Shown in pieces: positions 53,170 to 61,783 of a stretch of 64,000 nt of DNA. Under the pieces are notes generated by a model. It was given only the letters and a program-made list of their open reading frames with translations, had not been told where the DNA came from and ran no database searches. Origin of the DNA: Acidobacterium capsulatum ATCC 51196 (GTDB lineage: Bacteria; Acidobacteriota; Terriglobia; Terriglobales; Acidobacteriaceae); the NCBI RefSeq assembly GCF_000022565.1, contig NC_012483.1, positions 2,480,001-2,544,000 on the forward strand. The letters are read 5' to 3'. Every line of letters starts with the position of its first letter. The stretch's first letter is position 1. A program made the position numbers and the translations under genes.

Positions 53170-54786
53170 TTATCTGGGCGGCCCGTGCTGCGGGTGGTTG
53201 TCAGGATGTTGCGGCTGCGCGTGCTGCGGCGGGCGGGCTTGCGGCCTTGGCTGGGGGTGCGATTCGGGCCGCTGCTGGGGCTGAGGTCTGTTTTGGGGCC
53301 TCGCCTGGAACTGCTGGTGCTGGGGCTGGGGATGCTGCTCCTGCTGCGGGCGAGCCTGGGGCCTCGATTGCGGCTGCGGGTGAGGGTAAGACTGCGGGCG
53401 GCTCTGCGCGGGGTGAGTCTGCGGGACGCGGTTCACTCCGGGCCGGACGGCTTGTTGCGGAGGCTGCCGGTAGTTACCTCGATTTTCATTCTGGATGGGC
53501 CGCGGGGACTGTGGATACTGTGGAGACTGCGGCCGGTTGGGCTGCCGCTGCTGCTGAGGACGGGCAGGCTCGGTGTGCTGCTGCGGTTGCCCGTGCTGCG
53601 GCACGGCACGGAACTGCTGTGGAGAGGTGTGCGCCTGCGGGACGCGACTTGGCTCGCGGCCCGGTTGCCCGTGGTTCTGCGGCTGCTGCTGTCCGCGCTG
53701 GGCGGAGGGATTTGGCCCGGCGTGACGGAAGCTCGGCAGCACGTGCATATTGGCCGGAGGCGGCGCCGGAGCCTTACGCCCGCCGTTGAAGGCGCGGTGC
53801 TCCACGATGGTGGCGGGGCGGCCATGATTGAAGCGGGTGTACTGGTTGCGGTTGTTGCGCGCCGCCTCGATGAACTGCCGTTGCGCGGGCAAGGGACCGT
53901 AATGGCTCTCGCGGCGGGCGGCCAACTCCTCAGGCGTGGGGCGGAAGTTCAACCCTCCGCGGCCGCCGTTGTAGGCGATGCGGGTCTGGTTATAGTGATT
54001 TTCCACGCGGTAGTTGTAGTAGTTGCGCACGACGGTGATGTTCACGTTGGTGACGGAGCGGTTGTAGTAGAAATTCTGCTGACGCCAGTAGCCGCCCTCG
54101 TAGCCGTTGCCCCAGTAGCCGTGGCCGTAATTGATGCCGCCGTAGAAGCCCACGTGCGGCCCCCAATAGCCGTGATGCCACTCGTAGCGATTGAGCGCGA
54201 AGATCCAGTAGCCGGGGGTCCAGAGCGCGCCATAGTAAGGCGCAAGCACCCAGGCGCCGGGTACCCAGTAGTAGCCATACGGGCCCCAGGCCCAGTAGCC
54301 GGGCGTCCAGATGTAGTTGTCGCCGGGGCAGGCGGGCTGGGTGTACTCGGGCAGTTGGGGCGGCGGCTCGGAGGCATAGACGGGCTGCTCATCGACCGGG
54401 GCGTATTGCTGGCCGGAGTCATCCTGTTGCGGTGCATAGTCCTGGCTGGCGTATTGCGGGGAGTCATAGCTGGCCGCACTCACCGGCGCGGCCGCCTGGG
54501 CGGAGGATTGAGCCTCGTCGGCCGGAGGCGCGGGAGGGCTGGCCACCGTTTGCGCCGTGGATGCCGATGTGTCGGCCGGGGGGGCCGGCGGATTGGCGGA
54601 TGTGCCGGTCTGAGACTGCGAAGTATTGCCGGCATAGGCCAGATTGGCTGCCGCGGGATCGCCCGACGCTGGCTGTTGCTGGGCTGCCGCGGCCGTGGCC
54701 GCGTTTTTGTGGCAGCCCGCCATCAGCAGGGTGAACGGCAATGCAGCCGCTAAGGTAAGAGCAGGAAAGACCCGGGGCACGCGCAT
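53170..54786 (-). CDS. YXWGXW-repeat lipoprotein with Gln/Pro-rich tail
   Basis: 538 residues. The signal ends in lipobox LMAGC. A low-complexity Ala/Gln/Ser/Pro region (about 25-140) leads to the aromatic core with repeated YIWTPGYWAWGPYGYYWVPG-type motifs and FYGGINYGHGYWGNGYEGGYW (about 150-240, quoted in part). A charged segment follows, then a 200-residue tail made almost only of Gln, Pro, His, Arg and Asn. YXWGXW proteins occur widely in acidobacterial and proteobacterial envelopes with unknown function. The G-rich plus strand leaves a long false antisense frame. It may be a surface or matrix component. Confidence 0.85.
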   Translation of the reverse strand: MRVPRVFPALTLAAALPFTLLMAGCHKNAATAAAAQQQPASGDPAAANLAYAGNTSQSQTGTSANPPAPPADTSASTAQTVASPPAPPADEAQSSAQAAAPVSAASYDSPQYASQDYAPQQDDSGQQYAPVDEQPVYASEPPPQLPEYTQPACPGDNYIWTPGYWAWGPYGYYWVPGAWVLAPYYGALWTPGYWIFALNRYEWHHGYWGPHVGFYGGINYGHGYWGNGYEGGYWRQQNFYYNRSVTNVNITVVRNYYNYRVENHYNQTRIAYNGGRGGLNFRPTPEELAARRESHYGPLPAQRQFIEAARNNRNQYTRFNHGRPATIVEHRAFNGGRKAPAPPPANMHVLPSFRHAGPNPSAQRGQQQPQNHGQPGREPSRVPQAHTSPQQFRAVPQHGQPQQHTEPARPQQQRQPNRPQSPQYPQSPRPIQNENRGNYRQPPQQAVRPGVNRVPQTHPAQSRPQSYPHPQPQSRPQARPQQEQHPQPQHQQFQARPQNRPQPQQRPESHPQPRPQARPPQHAQPQHPDNHPQHGPPR

Positions 54787-54846
54787 AATCTTCTCCGGCC
54801 AAATTGGATGCCGAAGGAGAACGGGGCGCGCGGCCCGGGCCAGGGT

Positions 54847-55515
54847 TTATTTTGCGGGCGAGCCACTGGATGATGCAGTGGGCGAGCCGGATCCGCCGGA
54901 GGGCGTGGAGTTCATCTGCATGGAAGCCGGCTGAGGAGCGATGGGGCTCATGGGCATCTTCTGCCAGGCTGCCTGGACGTCGGGCGGCAGGTGGTCCATG
55001 TTCTGCATGAAGTTCACGACCGACCAGATGTCGTCGTCGGACATGCTGTACTTCCACGCGGGCATGCCGGTAAAGCGGATGCCGTGCTTGATGATGTAGT
55101 AGCCAAAGTCGTCGGGGCCCTTGTGGCCGTGATGGCCGCCGTGATGTTCGCCGTGGCCTTCCTGGTTGACATGCACAAACTGGGGCGCGCCGGGATAAAC
55201 GCCGTTGCGCAGCTCACTGGGCGCGTAATTTGCCCCGCCGTGGCAGACGGCGCAGTTGGCCTGATAGAGGGCCGCGCCGTGCATCAGCGTCTGGTCATTG
55301 ACGGCAACCGTGTCGGGAACATGCGGCACATGATGGCCGAGCCATCCATGCATGCTGACGTGAGCAGCCCAGGTTTCGAGGGCGCCGGGCTGCGCATCGG
55401 CGGTCATGGGAAGGCCGCCGAGCGAGACAAAGAGATAGAAGCCCAGTCCTGCGAGAACCTCCAACAGAATTACCCACAATACGCCACGCCAGAATCCTGC
55501 TCTTCCGTTTGCCAT
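54847..55515 (-). CDS. Membrane-anchored c-type cytochrome
   Basis: 222 residues. One N-terminal membrane anchor (VLWVILLEVLAGLGFYLFVSL) is followed by a class I cytochrome c domain with one haem site CAVCH (about residues 88-92) and a later Met ligand candidate in GIRFTGMPAWKYSM. A His/Gly-rich loop (HGEHHGGHHGHKG) sits between them and may bind metal. The C-terminal tail is Ser/Gly/Pro-rich. It resembles diheme-less electron-transfer subunits next to oxidases, but no oxidase is here. The start has AAGGA 6 nt upstream. Confidence 0.9.
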   Translation of the reverse strand: MANGRAGFWRGVLWVILLEVLAGLGFYLFVSLGGLPMTADAQPGALETWAAHVSMHGWLGHHVPHVPDTVAVNDQTLMHGAALYQANCAVCHGGANYAPSELRNGVYPGAPQFVHVNQEGHGEHHGGHHGHKGPDDFGYYIIKHGIRFTGMPAWKYSMSDDDIWSVVNFMQNMDHLPPDVQAAWQKMPMSPIAPQPASMQMNSTPSGGSGSPTASSSGSPAK

Positions 55516-55864
55516 CAGCCATCCTTTTTACGAGTCGATTGAGCGTCTGTTTTTCTACGCGTTCGGATTCTACGCCGGTCACATTCGTTGTTCCTACCCG
55601 CGAGGAAAATTCATGACGAATTCGTGACGGCCATCAAGCACGGAAGCCGGGTCTGAGCTGAACTCTCCACCTGGAGGTGGAGGAAAGAACCCATCCCCGG
55701 GCGCAAGACACGGCCTGCGTCAGAGGCCTACCGTAGAAGTCGATAAAGAACCTGTGCCACATACTTTCTCCCCCCGGCTGCGTGCCGGGGTTTTCTTTCT
55801 GGTGCGTGCGAAGCCTGCGGGAGCGGGTGCTTGTGGCGGCACAACAACGGATAAAATCAGAATT
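55516..55864 (+). other. Structured leader upstream of folC
   Basis: 349 bases with no supported gene. On the plus strand three hairpins occur in order. CTCCACC/GGTGGAG (loop TGGA) is at 55665-55682. GGCCT/AGGCC is at 55712-55728. CCCCGGC/GCCGGGG is at 55772-55790, followed by TTTTC. The text GGGCGCAAGACACGG between them is faintly like part of a c-di-GMP riboswitch, but the rest of that aptamer is not found. An aptamer-plus-terminator leader for folC, or a small RNA, is possible. Confidence 0.4.
55772..55798 (+). terminator. Terminator-like hairpin before folC
   Basis: Stem CCCCGGC / GCCGGGG with loop TGCGT, then TTTTCTTTCT. No plus-strand gene lies upstream for nearly 4 kb, so it must end a leader or small RNA, or act as an attenuator 67 nt before folC. 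Confidence 0.65.
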
Positions 55865-57199
55865 ATGACCACGATCCGTGCCGTCGAGGCCAATGCGAAG
55901 GACCGGCTGTTTGCTCTTGCCGCCGAGCTGGGCGACGCACGCCGCAAGTTTCGGTTGGAAGAGATGCGTACGCTGTGCGAGGCGCTGGGCCGCCCGGAGC
56001 GGCGATTTGCGTCGGTGCTGATTGCGGGCACCAATGGGAAAGGCTCCACGGCGGCGGCGCTGGCGTCGATTGTTAGCGAGGCCGGCTATCGCACGGGGCT
56101 CTATACGTCTCCGCATCTGGAGAGCGTGAATGAGCGCATTCGCATCGGCGGCGAAATGATTGACGACGAGGCGTTCTCCCGCGCCTTTGCGCAGGTGGAA
56201 GCCGCCGCCGGGAAGTTGCAGCAGGAAGGCCGATTGCCACAGCCTCCCAGCTTTTTTGAGGCTGTGACGGCCACGGCGTTTGTAGCATTCGCCGAAGCGG
56301 GCATCGAGATTGCCGTGCTCGAAGTGGGCATGGGGGGCCGTCTGGATGCGACCAACGTGGTGGAGCCGCTGATTTCAGTCATCACCGATATTGCGCTGGA
56401 CCACATGGAGTATCTTGGCTCGACGATCTCGGCGATTGCGCGCGAGAAGGCGGGCATTTTGCGGCCGAATGGCACGCTGGTGACGCTGCCGCAGCACCCT
56501 GAAGCGAACCAGTCGATTGGAGAGGTTGCCACGGCGCTGGGCGCGCGGGGCGTGAATGCCGCGATTTACCTGCCCTTTCTGGATCCGACCCAGGCCGGGG
56601 CGCACAATCGGTATCCACTGACGGTGCTGGAGGAGACGATTGAGATTGACGCGCCGCTCGAAGGCGCGCACCAACAGCGCAACCTGGCGCTGGCGATTGC
56701 GGCAGCGGCGGAATTACGCAACCATCAGGGTTACAAAATAGATGCGCAGCAGATTGCCCGGGGCATTCATGCGACACGGTGGCCGGGCCGCTTTGAGCTT
56801 GTGCGCCAGCAAGGCCGCGCGGATGTGCTGCTGGATGTGGCCCACAATCCGGCCGGAGCGTGGGCGTTGCGCTCGGCGCTCGCGCATCTGGAACCGGCGC
56901 CTGCCTCGATGACGCTGGTGTTTGGCTGCCTGCGCGACAAGGCGCTCGATGAGATGGCGCAGATTCTCTTCCCGATCTTTGACCGCGTGGTGCTCGCCGC
57001 CGTGGACTCGCCGCGCGCGGCCACGATGGAGAGTCTGCGTGAGGCTGCGGCCACCGTCCAGGCCGACGCCTTGGAGGCGGCGGACCCTGCGGCGGCGCTC
57101 GAAACGGCCTGGGAGATCACTCCGCAAGAGGGTTTGGTGGTGGTGGCTGGCTCGGTCTACCTGGTGGGAGCGCTGCGCAAGAAGGCGATCTCGGCATGA
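55865..57199 (+). CDS. folC: Folylpolyglutamate/dihydrofolate synthase
   Basis: A 444-residue Mur-ligase-type enzyme that adds glutamate to dihydropteroate and folates. The P-loop is VLIAGTNGKGSTAAALASI. The family signature is LEVGMGGRLDATNVVEP, and the C-terminal glutamate-ligase domain contains LLDVAHNPAGAW. The N-terminus begins at ATG 55865 (TTIRAVEANA); a longer in-frame start at 55754 would translate through the terminator-like hairpin and was rejected. It overlaps plsC by 4 nt (ATGA), and heads the run folC-plsC-amidotransferase-rsmG-parA-parB. Confidence 0.94.
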   Translation: MTTIRAVEANAKDRLFALAAELGDARRKFRLEEMRTLCEALGRPERRFASVLIAGTNGKGSTAAALASIVSEAGYRTGLYTSPHLESVNERIRIGGEMIDDEAFSRAFAQVEAAAGKLQQEGRLPQPPSFFEAVTATAFVAFAEAGIEIAVLEVGMGGRLDATNVVEPLISVITDIALDHMEYLGSTISAIAREKAGILRPNGTLVTLPQHPEANQSIGEVATALGARGVNAAIYLPFLDPTQAGAHNRYPLTVLEETIEIDAPLEGAHQQRNLALAIAAAAELRNHQGYKIDAQQIARGIHATRWPGRFELVRQQGRADVLLDVAHNPAGAWALRSALAHLEPAPASMTLVFGCLRDKALDEMAQILFPIFDRVVLAAVDSPRAATMESLREAAATVQADALEAADPAAALETAWEITPQEGLVVVAGSVYLVGALRKKAISA

Positions 57200-58014
57200 G
57201 CACGCAAACGCTGGCCCCCCGCCCGGAAAAACTCTCCCTGGGAGAGCGCATCGCGAATGTGGCGCTGCGTGCCCCGGCGATTCTGGGCGCGACGGCCTTC
57301 TTTGGCAGCCTTTCGCTGCTGGCCTCGCTCGTGGAAAAAGACGGAAAATGGCAGCACCGCATCGCACAGCGATGGGCGCGGGCGTGCGTGGCGGCGAGCG
57401 GAGGCCGGCTGACCGTGCTGCATGGCGAGCGGCTCAAGCCGCAGGTGGCCGTGTATGCGTGCAATCACCTCTCTTACATGGACACCCCGGTCATCTTTTC
57501 GACGCTTCCCTTCCAGTTCCGAATTGTGGCGCGGCATGATCTGTGGAAGCTGCCCTTCATCGGGTGGCACCTGGAGCGCTCGGGACAGGTGCCGGTGAAT
57601 GTGGACAATCCCCGGGCCTCGATTGCGAGCCTGAGCTCGGCGGTGCGCACGCTGAAGTCGGGCATGCCGCTGTTCATCTTCCCCGAGGGTGGGCGCACGC
57701 GGGATGGACATCTGGCCCCGTTTTTGAATGGGCCTGCTTTCATGGCCATTCGCGCGCAGGTGCCGATTGTGCCGATGGCATTGATTGGAACCCATGAGCT
57801 GCTGCCGATTCATGCAGGCCAACTGCATGCGGTGCCGGTGACGCTGGTGGTGGGCGAGCCGATCGAGACTTCGGGATACTCCATGAAGCAGGTGAATGAG
57901 CTGACGGCGCGCCTGTACGCGGCCATTGCCGATCTTTATTACGGTCATACTTATCTGCCGCGCCCGGCTGTGGAAAGCCCGGTGCTGCAGGAAGCCACCG
58001 AATCTCACAATTGA
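57196..58014 (+). CDS. plsC: 1-acyl-glycerol-3-phosphate acyltransferase
   Basis: A 272-residue inner-membrane-associated enzyme that makes phosphatidic acid. It has a hydrophobic segment near residues 30-50 and the acyltransferase motif ACNHLSYMDTP (HxxxxD). The substrate loop FPEGGRTRDGHL and IPVNVDN-like VPVNVDNPRAS are also present. It begins within the folC stop codon. The family also includes acyltransferases acting on other lysolipids. Confidence 0.93.
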   Translation: MSTQTLAPRPEKLSLGERIANVALRAPAILGATAFFGSLSLLASLVEKDGKWQHRIAQRWARACVAASGGRLTVLHGERLKPQVAVYACNHLSYMDTPVIFSTLPFQFRIVARHDLWKLPFIGWHLERSGQVPVNVDNPRASIASLSSAVRTLKSGMPLFIFPEGGRTRDGHLAPFLNGPAFMAIRAQVPIVPMALIGTHELLPIHAGQLHAVPVTLVVGEPIETSGYSMKQVNELTARLYAAIADLYYGHTYLPRPAVESPVLQEATESHN

Positions 58015-58054
58015 TGCGGGTGCGCCCTCCGGCTGCCCGCAAAAAGGACTGCCT

Positions 58055-58804
58055 ATGACTCGTCCTCGCATTGCCATTCCTGAACCGACCCTGAACAACG
58101 CGAAATATAACGAGCGCTCGTGGATTCAGTACGCGAACGCAGTGGAAGCCGCCGGGGGCGAGCCGGTCAAGATTGCGCTGAGCGCGGCTCCGGCCGAGAT
58201 TGCCCGCACGCTGGCCAGTTGCCAGGGTGTTTTGCTGCCGGGGAGCCCGGCGGATGTGAATCCCGCAAAGTTTGGGGAGGCGGTAGCCGGGGCCAAGCCT
58301 GAGGACCCGGCCCGCGAGGCAGCAGACGAGCTGCTGCTGCAGGATGCCTTTAACCTGCGCAAGCCGGTGCTGGGCATCTGCTATGGCTTTCAGTCTATGA
58401 ACGTGTGGCTGGGCGGCTCGCTGGTGCAGGATCTGCCCACGCAGAGGCCGGATTCGCCGGTGAATCACTCGCCCAAAGAGAAGCCCGCCGTCGCGCACAC
58501 GGTGCGGCTCGCGGAGGGATCGCGGCTGGTGGGGCTGGCGGGGCAAGCCGAGTCTCCGGTAAACAGCAGCCACCATCAGGCCGTAGCGCGGCTCGGCGAT
58601 GGGCTGGTGCTGGCGGGAAGCTGCCCGGAGGATGGCGTGATTGAGGCCGCCGAGGGACGGACAGGAGCGTATGTGATGGGGCTGCAGTGGCATCCAGAGC
58701 GGACGCTTGAGACGGATGCCTTCTCGCGGCGCATCTTCGAGAGCTTTCTGGAGGCGGTGAAGGCCTGGAAAGAGGTTCCGAACGGCGCGGGGAGTGCGCA
58801 ATGA
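58055..58804 (+). CDS. Class I glutamine amidotransferase / gamma-glutamyl hydrolase (peptidase C26)
   Basis: A 249-residue hydrolase with the Cys-His-Glu triad in GICYGFQSMN, NSSHHQAV and GLQWHPERT. The pattern VLLPGSPADVNP matches the puuD-like gamma-glutamyl-gamma-aminobutyrate hydrolase family, which cleaves gamma-linked glutamate. Given folC two genes upstream, hydrolysis of polyglutamate is an attractive guess, but other substrates are possible. ATG at 58055; the stop overlaps rsmG by 4 nt (ATGA). Confidence 0.88.
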   Translation: MTRPRIAIPEPTLNNAKYNERSWIQYANAVEAAGGEPVKIALSAAPAEIARTLASCQGVLLPGSPADVNPAKFGEAVAGAKPEDPAREAADELLLQDAFNLRKPVLGICYGFQSMNVWLGGSLVQDLPTQRPDSPVNHSPKEKPAVAHTVRLAEGSRLVGLAGQAESPVNSSHHQAVARLGDGLVLAGSCPEDGVIEAAEGRTGAYVMGLQWHPERTLETDAFSRRIFESFLEAVKAWKEVPNGAGSAQ

Positions 58805-59460
58805 GCGGCGAAGTCTCTGCACTGCATGCCGAAAGAATCGGGAATCTGCTGGAAGGTTGCGGGACGCCGGTTTCCGGGGCGGAAGCGGAGCGGTTGGGGG
58901 CTTTTCTGGCGCTTTTGCTGAAGTGGAATGCGCGGACCAACCTTACGGCGATTCGGGAGCCGGAGCAGATGGTGCGGCGGCACTTTGCGGACAGCGTTTT
59001 TTGCGCGCGGAATCTTCCGGAAGGGACGAAGACGCTGTTGGATTTTGGCTCTGGAGGGGGATTTCCGGGGATTCCGGTGGCGCTGCTGCGGCCGGAGGTT
59101 TCGGTGACGCTGGCGGAGTCACAGGGGCGCAAGGCTTCGTTTTTGCGGGAAGCGGTGCGGAGTCTGGGGCTACGGGCCGAGGTATGGGCGGAGCGAGTGG
59201 AAGAGATGCCTGTGGGACGGTGCTTTGACTGCGTGACGCTGCGGGCGGTGGACCGGATGCTGGATGCGTGCCGGGCGGCGGCAGAGCGGGTGGCTGCCGA
59301 GGGCACGATGATGGTGTTTACGACGGAGCGCCTGCGCGAGGAGGCAAAGGGGGTGCTTCCGGGGTGGAGCTGGCCTTCCGTGCTTCGATTGCCGCATGCA
59401 GAGCAGGGGTTGTTGCTGGTGGGGAGCAGGATGATGTTCCACGTGGAACACGAAAGCTAG
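58801..59460 (+). CDS. rsmG: 16S rRNA m7G527 methyltransferase
   Basis: A 219-residue SAM-dependent enzyme that methylates G527 of 16S rRNA. SAM motif I is LLDFGSGGGFPGIPVALL, with LKWNARTNLTAI and RAVDRMLDACRAAAERV as further family features. rsmG next to parAB near the origin is a common arrangement. The coding sequence is unusually G-rich compared with upstream genes. A parS site is embedded in its last codons: the residues FHVEH are encoded by it. Confidence 0.95.
   Translation: MSGEVSALHAERIGNLLEGCGTPVSGAEAERLGAFLALLLKWNARTNLTAIREPEQMVRRHFADSVFCARNLPEGTKTLLDFGSGGGFPGIPVALLRPEVSVTLAESQGRKASFLREAVRSLGLRAEVWAERVEEMPVGRCFDCVTLRAVDRMLDACRAAAERVAAEGTMMVFTTERLREEAKGVLPGWSWPSVLRLPHAEQGLLLVGSRMMFHVEHES
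59435..59450. promoter_or_regulatory. parS site 1, inside the end of rsmG
   Basis: Perfect palindrome TGTTCCACGTGGAACA, close to the universal ParB site TGTTTCACGTGAAACA. It lies inside the rsmG coding sequence. Confidence 0.95.
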
Positions 59461-59489
59461 AGACTCGCTGCGGAGGACCTGCAGAGTGA

Positions 59490-59505
59490 TGTTCCACGTA
59501 GAACA
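59490..59505. promoter_or_regulatory. parS site 2 (one mismatch)
   Basis: TGTTCCACGTAGAACA, one base off the perfect palindrome. It starts 55 nt after site 1. Confidence 0.9.
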
Positions 59506-59547
59506 TCGGAGTTCAGCCTGGGGCTGCTCTTGAGCGCAGTATGCGTA

Positions 59548-59563
59548 TGTTCCACGTGGAACA
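59548..59563. promoter_or_regulatory. parS site 3
   Basis: Perfect TGTTCCACGTGGAACA, 58 nt after site 2. Confidence 0.95.
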
Positions 59564-59616
59564 TAGAAGGTCTTCAAGATGCTGGACCGGGTGGTCCCGG
59601 GTGAAAACGGGACGGG

Positions 59617-59632
59617 TGTTCCACGTGGAACA
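59617..59632. promoter_or_regulatory. parS site 4
   Basis: Perfect TGTTCCACGTGGAACA, 69 nt after site 3 and about 220 nt before parA. Confidence 0.95.
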
Positions 59633-59851
59633 TTGCCGATTGCCCTCTATTCCGGGCAAAGTTTTCCACCGATGCGCCATTTTTGCAACATTTCCGCAGC
59701 AATCGACAGGAAAGGCTATCTGCCGCAGAATGCGGGACTTAGCGGACCCCTCCCAGAAGCCCTTTGGGCGTTTCCCACAATTCCCTCCACTTTACCCACA
59801 AGCAGTTCTGTTTGCTGAAGGGGCGGCGGAGCCGGTAGTCTCGATAGCGTA

Positions 59852-60703
59852 ATGAGTAAGGTTCTAGCCGTCGTCAATCAGAAGGGTGGGGTCGGAAAAA
59901 CCACCACCGCGATTAACCTTTCCGCAGCTTTGGCGCTGGAGGGTTTGCCCACGCTTCTTATCGATTGCGACCCCCAGGCCAACTCCAGCGGCGGGCTCGG
60001 CATTGCCCGCGATGACGAGCGGAAGAGCACCTATGATGTGCTGATTGGCGAGTGCACGCTGGAAGAAGCTACGCTCCCGACGGAGATTCCCACGCTGTCG
60101 GTGGTTCCTTCGAGCAAAAACCTGATTGGGGCCAATGTTGAGCTGATTCAGCAGGAGCAGCGGGCCTTCAAGATGAAGCAGGCGCTCGATGCAGTGCGCG
60201 AAAAGTACACCTATATATTGCTGGATTGCCCTCCGGCGCTGGACCTGCTGACGCTCAATTCGCTGGTGGCGGCCGATGGGCTGCTGGTCCCCATGCAGGC
60301 GGAGTATTTTGCGCTCGAAGGCATCAGTGAGCTGATGCACACGCTGGAGCGGGTGCGCGAAGCCTTCAATGAGAAGCTGCAGATCGAGGGCGTGCTGCTC
60401 ACCATGTATGACGACCGCACCAATCTGGCGCAGCAGGTGACGGAGAATCTGCGCGGCTTCTTTCAGGAGAAGCTGTTTCAGACGACGATTCCGCGCAATG
60501 TGCGTCTGGCAGAAGCGCCGAGCTACGGCAAGCCAGTGGCGCTGTATGATCCGCGCTCCAGAGGGGCAGAGACTTACCAGGCTCTGGCATTGGAGCTGCT
60601 GGGGCGGCACGGCATCGAAAGCCCGGCAGCGAAGGAACGCGAGAAGGCCGCCAAGGCAAACAAGGATCGCCCGGCCATTCGCTTCTGGCCATATTCAAAG
60701 TAA
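59852..60703 (+). CDS. parA: Chromosome partitioning ATPase ParA (Soj)
   Basis: 283 residues, the usual short chromosomal Par[22 protein letters not shown] is the deviant Walker A (quoted in part). [16 protein letters not shown] is A-prime, [18 protein letters not shown] is Walker B, and [19 protein letters not shown] follows. It binds DNA non-specifically in the ATP form and moves ParB-parS complexes. It follows the parS cluster and is followed by parB 78 nt on. The short Lys-rich C-terminal tail ([16 protein letters not shown]) is an extra feature. Confidence 0.97.
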   Translation: MSKVLAVVNQKGGVGKTTTAINLSAALALEGLPTLLIDCDPQANSSGGLGIARDDERKSTYDVLIGECTLEEATLPTEIPTLSVVPSSKNLIGANVELIQQEQRAFKMKQALDAVREKYTYILLDCPPALDLLTLNSLVAADGLLVPMQAEYFALEGISELMHTLERVREAFNEKLQIEGVLLTMYDDRTNLAQQVTENLRGFFQEKLFQTTIPRNVRLAEAPSYGKPVALYDPRSRGAETYQALALELLGRHGIESPAAKEREKAAKANKDRPAIRFWPYSK

Positions 60704-60781
60704 GCACGCTTTTGGGCCCGGCTGCCGGAGGGTTAGGCGGCTGTATCTGTTATTTCACCGAAAAGTTCAGGACCCCATTTC

Positions 60782-61714
60782 ATGACCGCACCCGATCAAG
60801 CTAAAGACAGTGCCAAGCGCCGCGCGCTCGGCAAGGGACTCGAATCGCTGCTGCCCCGCGTGCAGGCGAAGGCCGAACCGGAGGCTCCCAAGGCCGGCAT
60901 CACCGCGCCGGTGTTTGAGGTGGGCAAGCCGCGCGAGATTCCGGTGGGGGAGATTGAGCGCAATCCCTGGCAGACGCGCACCCACTTTGACGAGGAGCAA
61001 CTGGCTGAGCTGACGGCGTCGATTACGGCAACGGGGGTGGTGCAGCCGATTCTGGTGCGGACGCTGCCGACGGGGCGCTTTCAACTGATTGCCGGCGAGC
61101 GGCGCTGGCTGGCCTCGCAGCGCGCGGGCAAAGAGACGATTCCGGCGATTTTGCGGCAGGTGACCGACCAGCAGGCGATGGAGATGACCATCGTCGAGAA
61201 CCTGCAGCGCACCGATCTGAATCCCATGGAACAGGCCCGCGCGTATGAGCGGCTGGGCCGCGAATTTCAGATGACGCAGGAGCAGATGGCCAAGCGCACG
61301 GGCAAGGATCGCGCCTCGGTCTCGAACTTTCTGCGGCTGCTGAAGCTCCCCGGGGAGGTGCAGGCCAAAGTGGAGTCCGGCGATTTGAGCTTTGGGCATG
61401 CGCGCACGCTGCTGGCGCTCGAAGATCCGGAGTCGATTCAGAAGGCGGCGCAAAAGGTGCTGGCGCTCTCGATGTCGGTGCGGCAGACGGAGAGCTATGT
61501 GCAGGGCATTTTGCATCCTGAGCGCAAGCAGGCGAAAGGCGGCGAAGAGAAGAAGCCAGCCATTGATCCGAATGTACGCGAGGCGCAGGACCAGATGCAG
61601 CGGGCGCTCGGGCTCAGGGTTCGCATTGAGGACAAGAAGGGCCGCGGGCGCGTGATCATTGAGTATTCGGGCCTGGAAGACTTCGATGCCCTGCTCGAAA
61701 TGCTGACGAAATAG
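60782..61714 (+). CDS. parB: Chromosome partitioning protein ParB (Spo0J)
   Basis: A 310-residue CTP-dependent DNA clamp that loads at parS. The N-terminal tail has RRALGKGLESLLP, the ParA-stimulating motif. The CTP-binding ParB/Srx domain includes EIERNPWQTRTHFDEEQL and GERRWLASQRAG. The helix-turn-helix region includes QEQMAKRTGKDRASVSNFLRLL, quoted in part. A C-terminal dimerisation domain closes the protein. Its targets, the four parS sites, are 1.1-1.3 kb upstream. A strong terminator follows. Confidence 0.97.
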   Translation: MTAPDQAKDSAKRRALGKGLESLLPRVQAKAEPEAPKAGITAPVFEVGKPREIPVGEIERNPWQTRTHFDEEQLAELTASITATGVVQPILVRTLPTGRFQLIAGERRWLASQRAGKETIPAILRQVTDQQAMEMTIVENLQRTDLNPMEQARAYERLGREFQMTQEQMAKRTGKDRASVSNFLRLLKLPGEVQAKVESGDLSFGHARTLLALEDPESIQKAAQKVLALSMSVRQTESYVQGILHPERKQAKGGEEKKPAIDPNVREAQDQMQRALGLRVRIEDKKGRGRVIIEYSGLEDFDALLEMLTK

Positions 61715-61730
61715 CGGGCATTACAGAACG

Positions 61731-61767
61731 AAAAATAAACGTAACCGATCTGGTTACGTTTATTTTT
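61731..61767. terminator. Strong bidirectional terminator after parB
   Basis: AAAATAAACGTAACC (61732-61746) pairs fully with GGTTACGTTTATTTT (61752-61766) across a 5-nt loop, with A and T runs on both sides. It serves parB on the plus strand and the convergent glycosyltransferase gene. Confidence 0.95.
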
Positions 61768-61783
61768 TGTGTGCCGCAGAACG

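Larger units (their letters stand above)
59461..59851. other. Intergenic parS region
   Basis: 391 bases between rsmG and parA with no gene. It holds three of the four parS sites; the remainder up to the parA start shows no clear promoter or hairpin. Confidence 0.85.

Noticed and set aside
53185-54753. 522-codon plus-strand frame opposite the YXWGXW gene
   Set aside because: It is Leu/Arg/Gly/Val-rich with no motif. The minus strand has a signal peptide, lipobox and YXWGXW repeats.
55680-55730. c-di-GMP (GEMM) riboswitch
   Set aside because: Only the GGGCGCAAGACACGG text is similar; the GGCAAACC-type strand and the tetraloop receptor are not found.
55634-56116. 160-codon minus-strand frame over the folC start
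   Set aside because: It overlaps folC antisense and the structured leader; no start signal or family.
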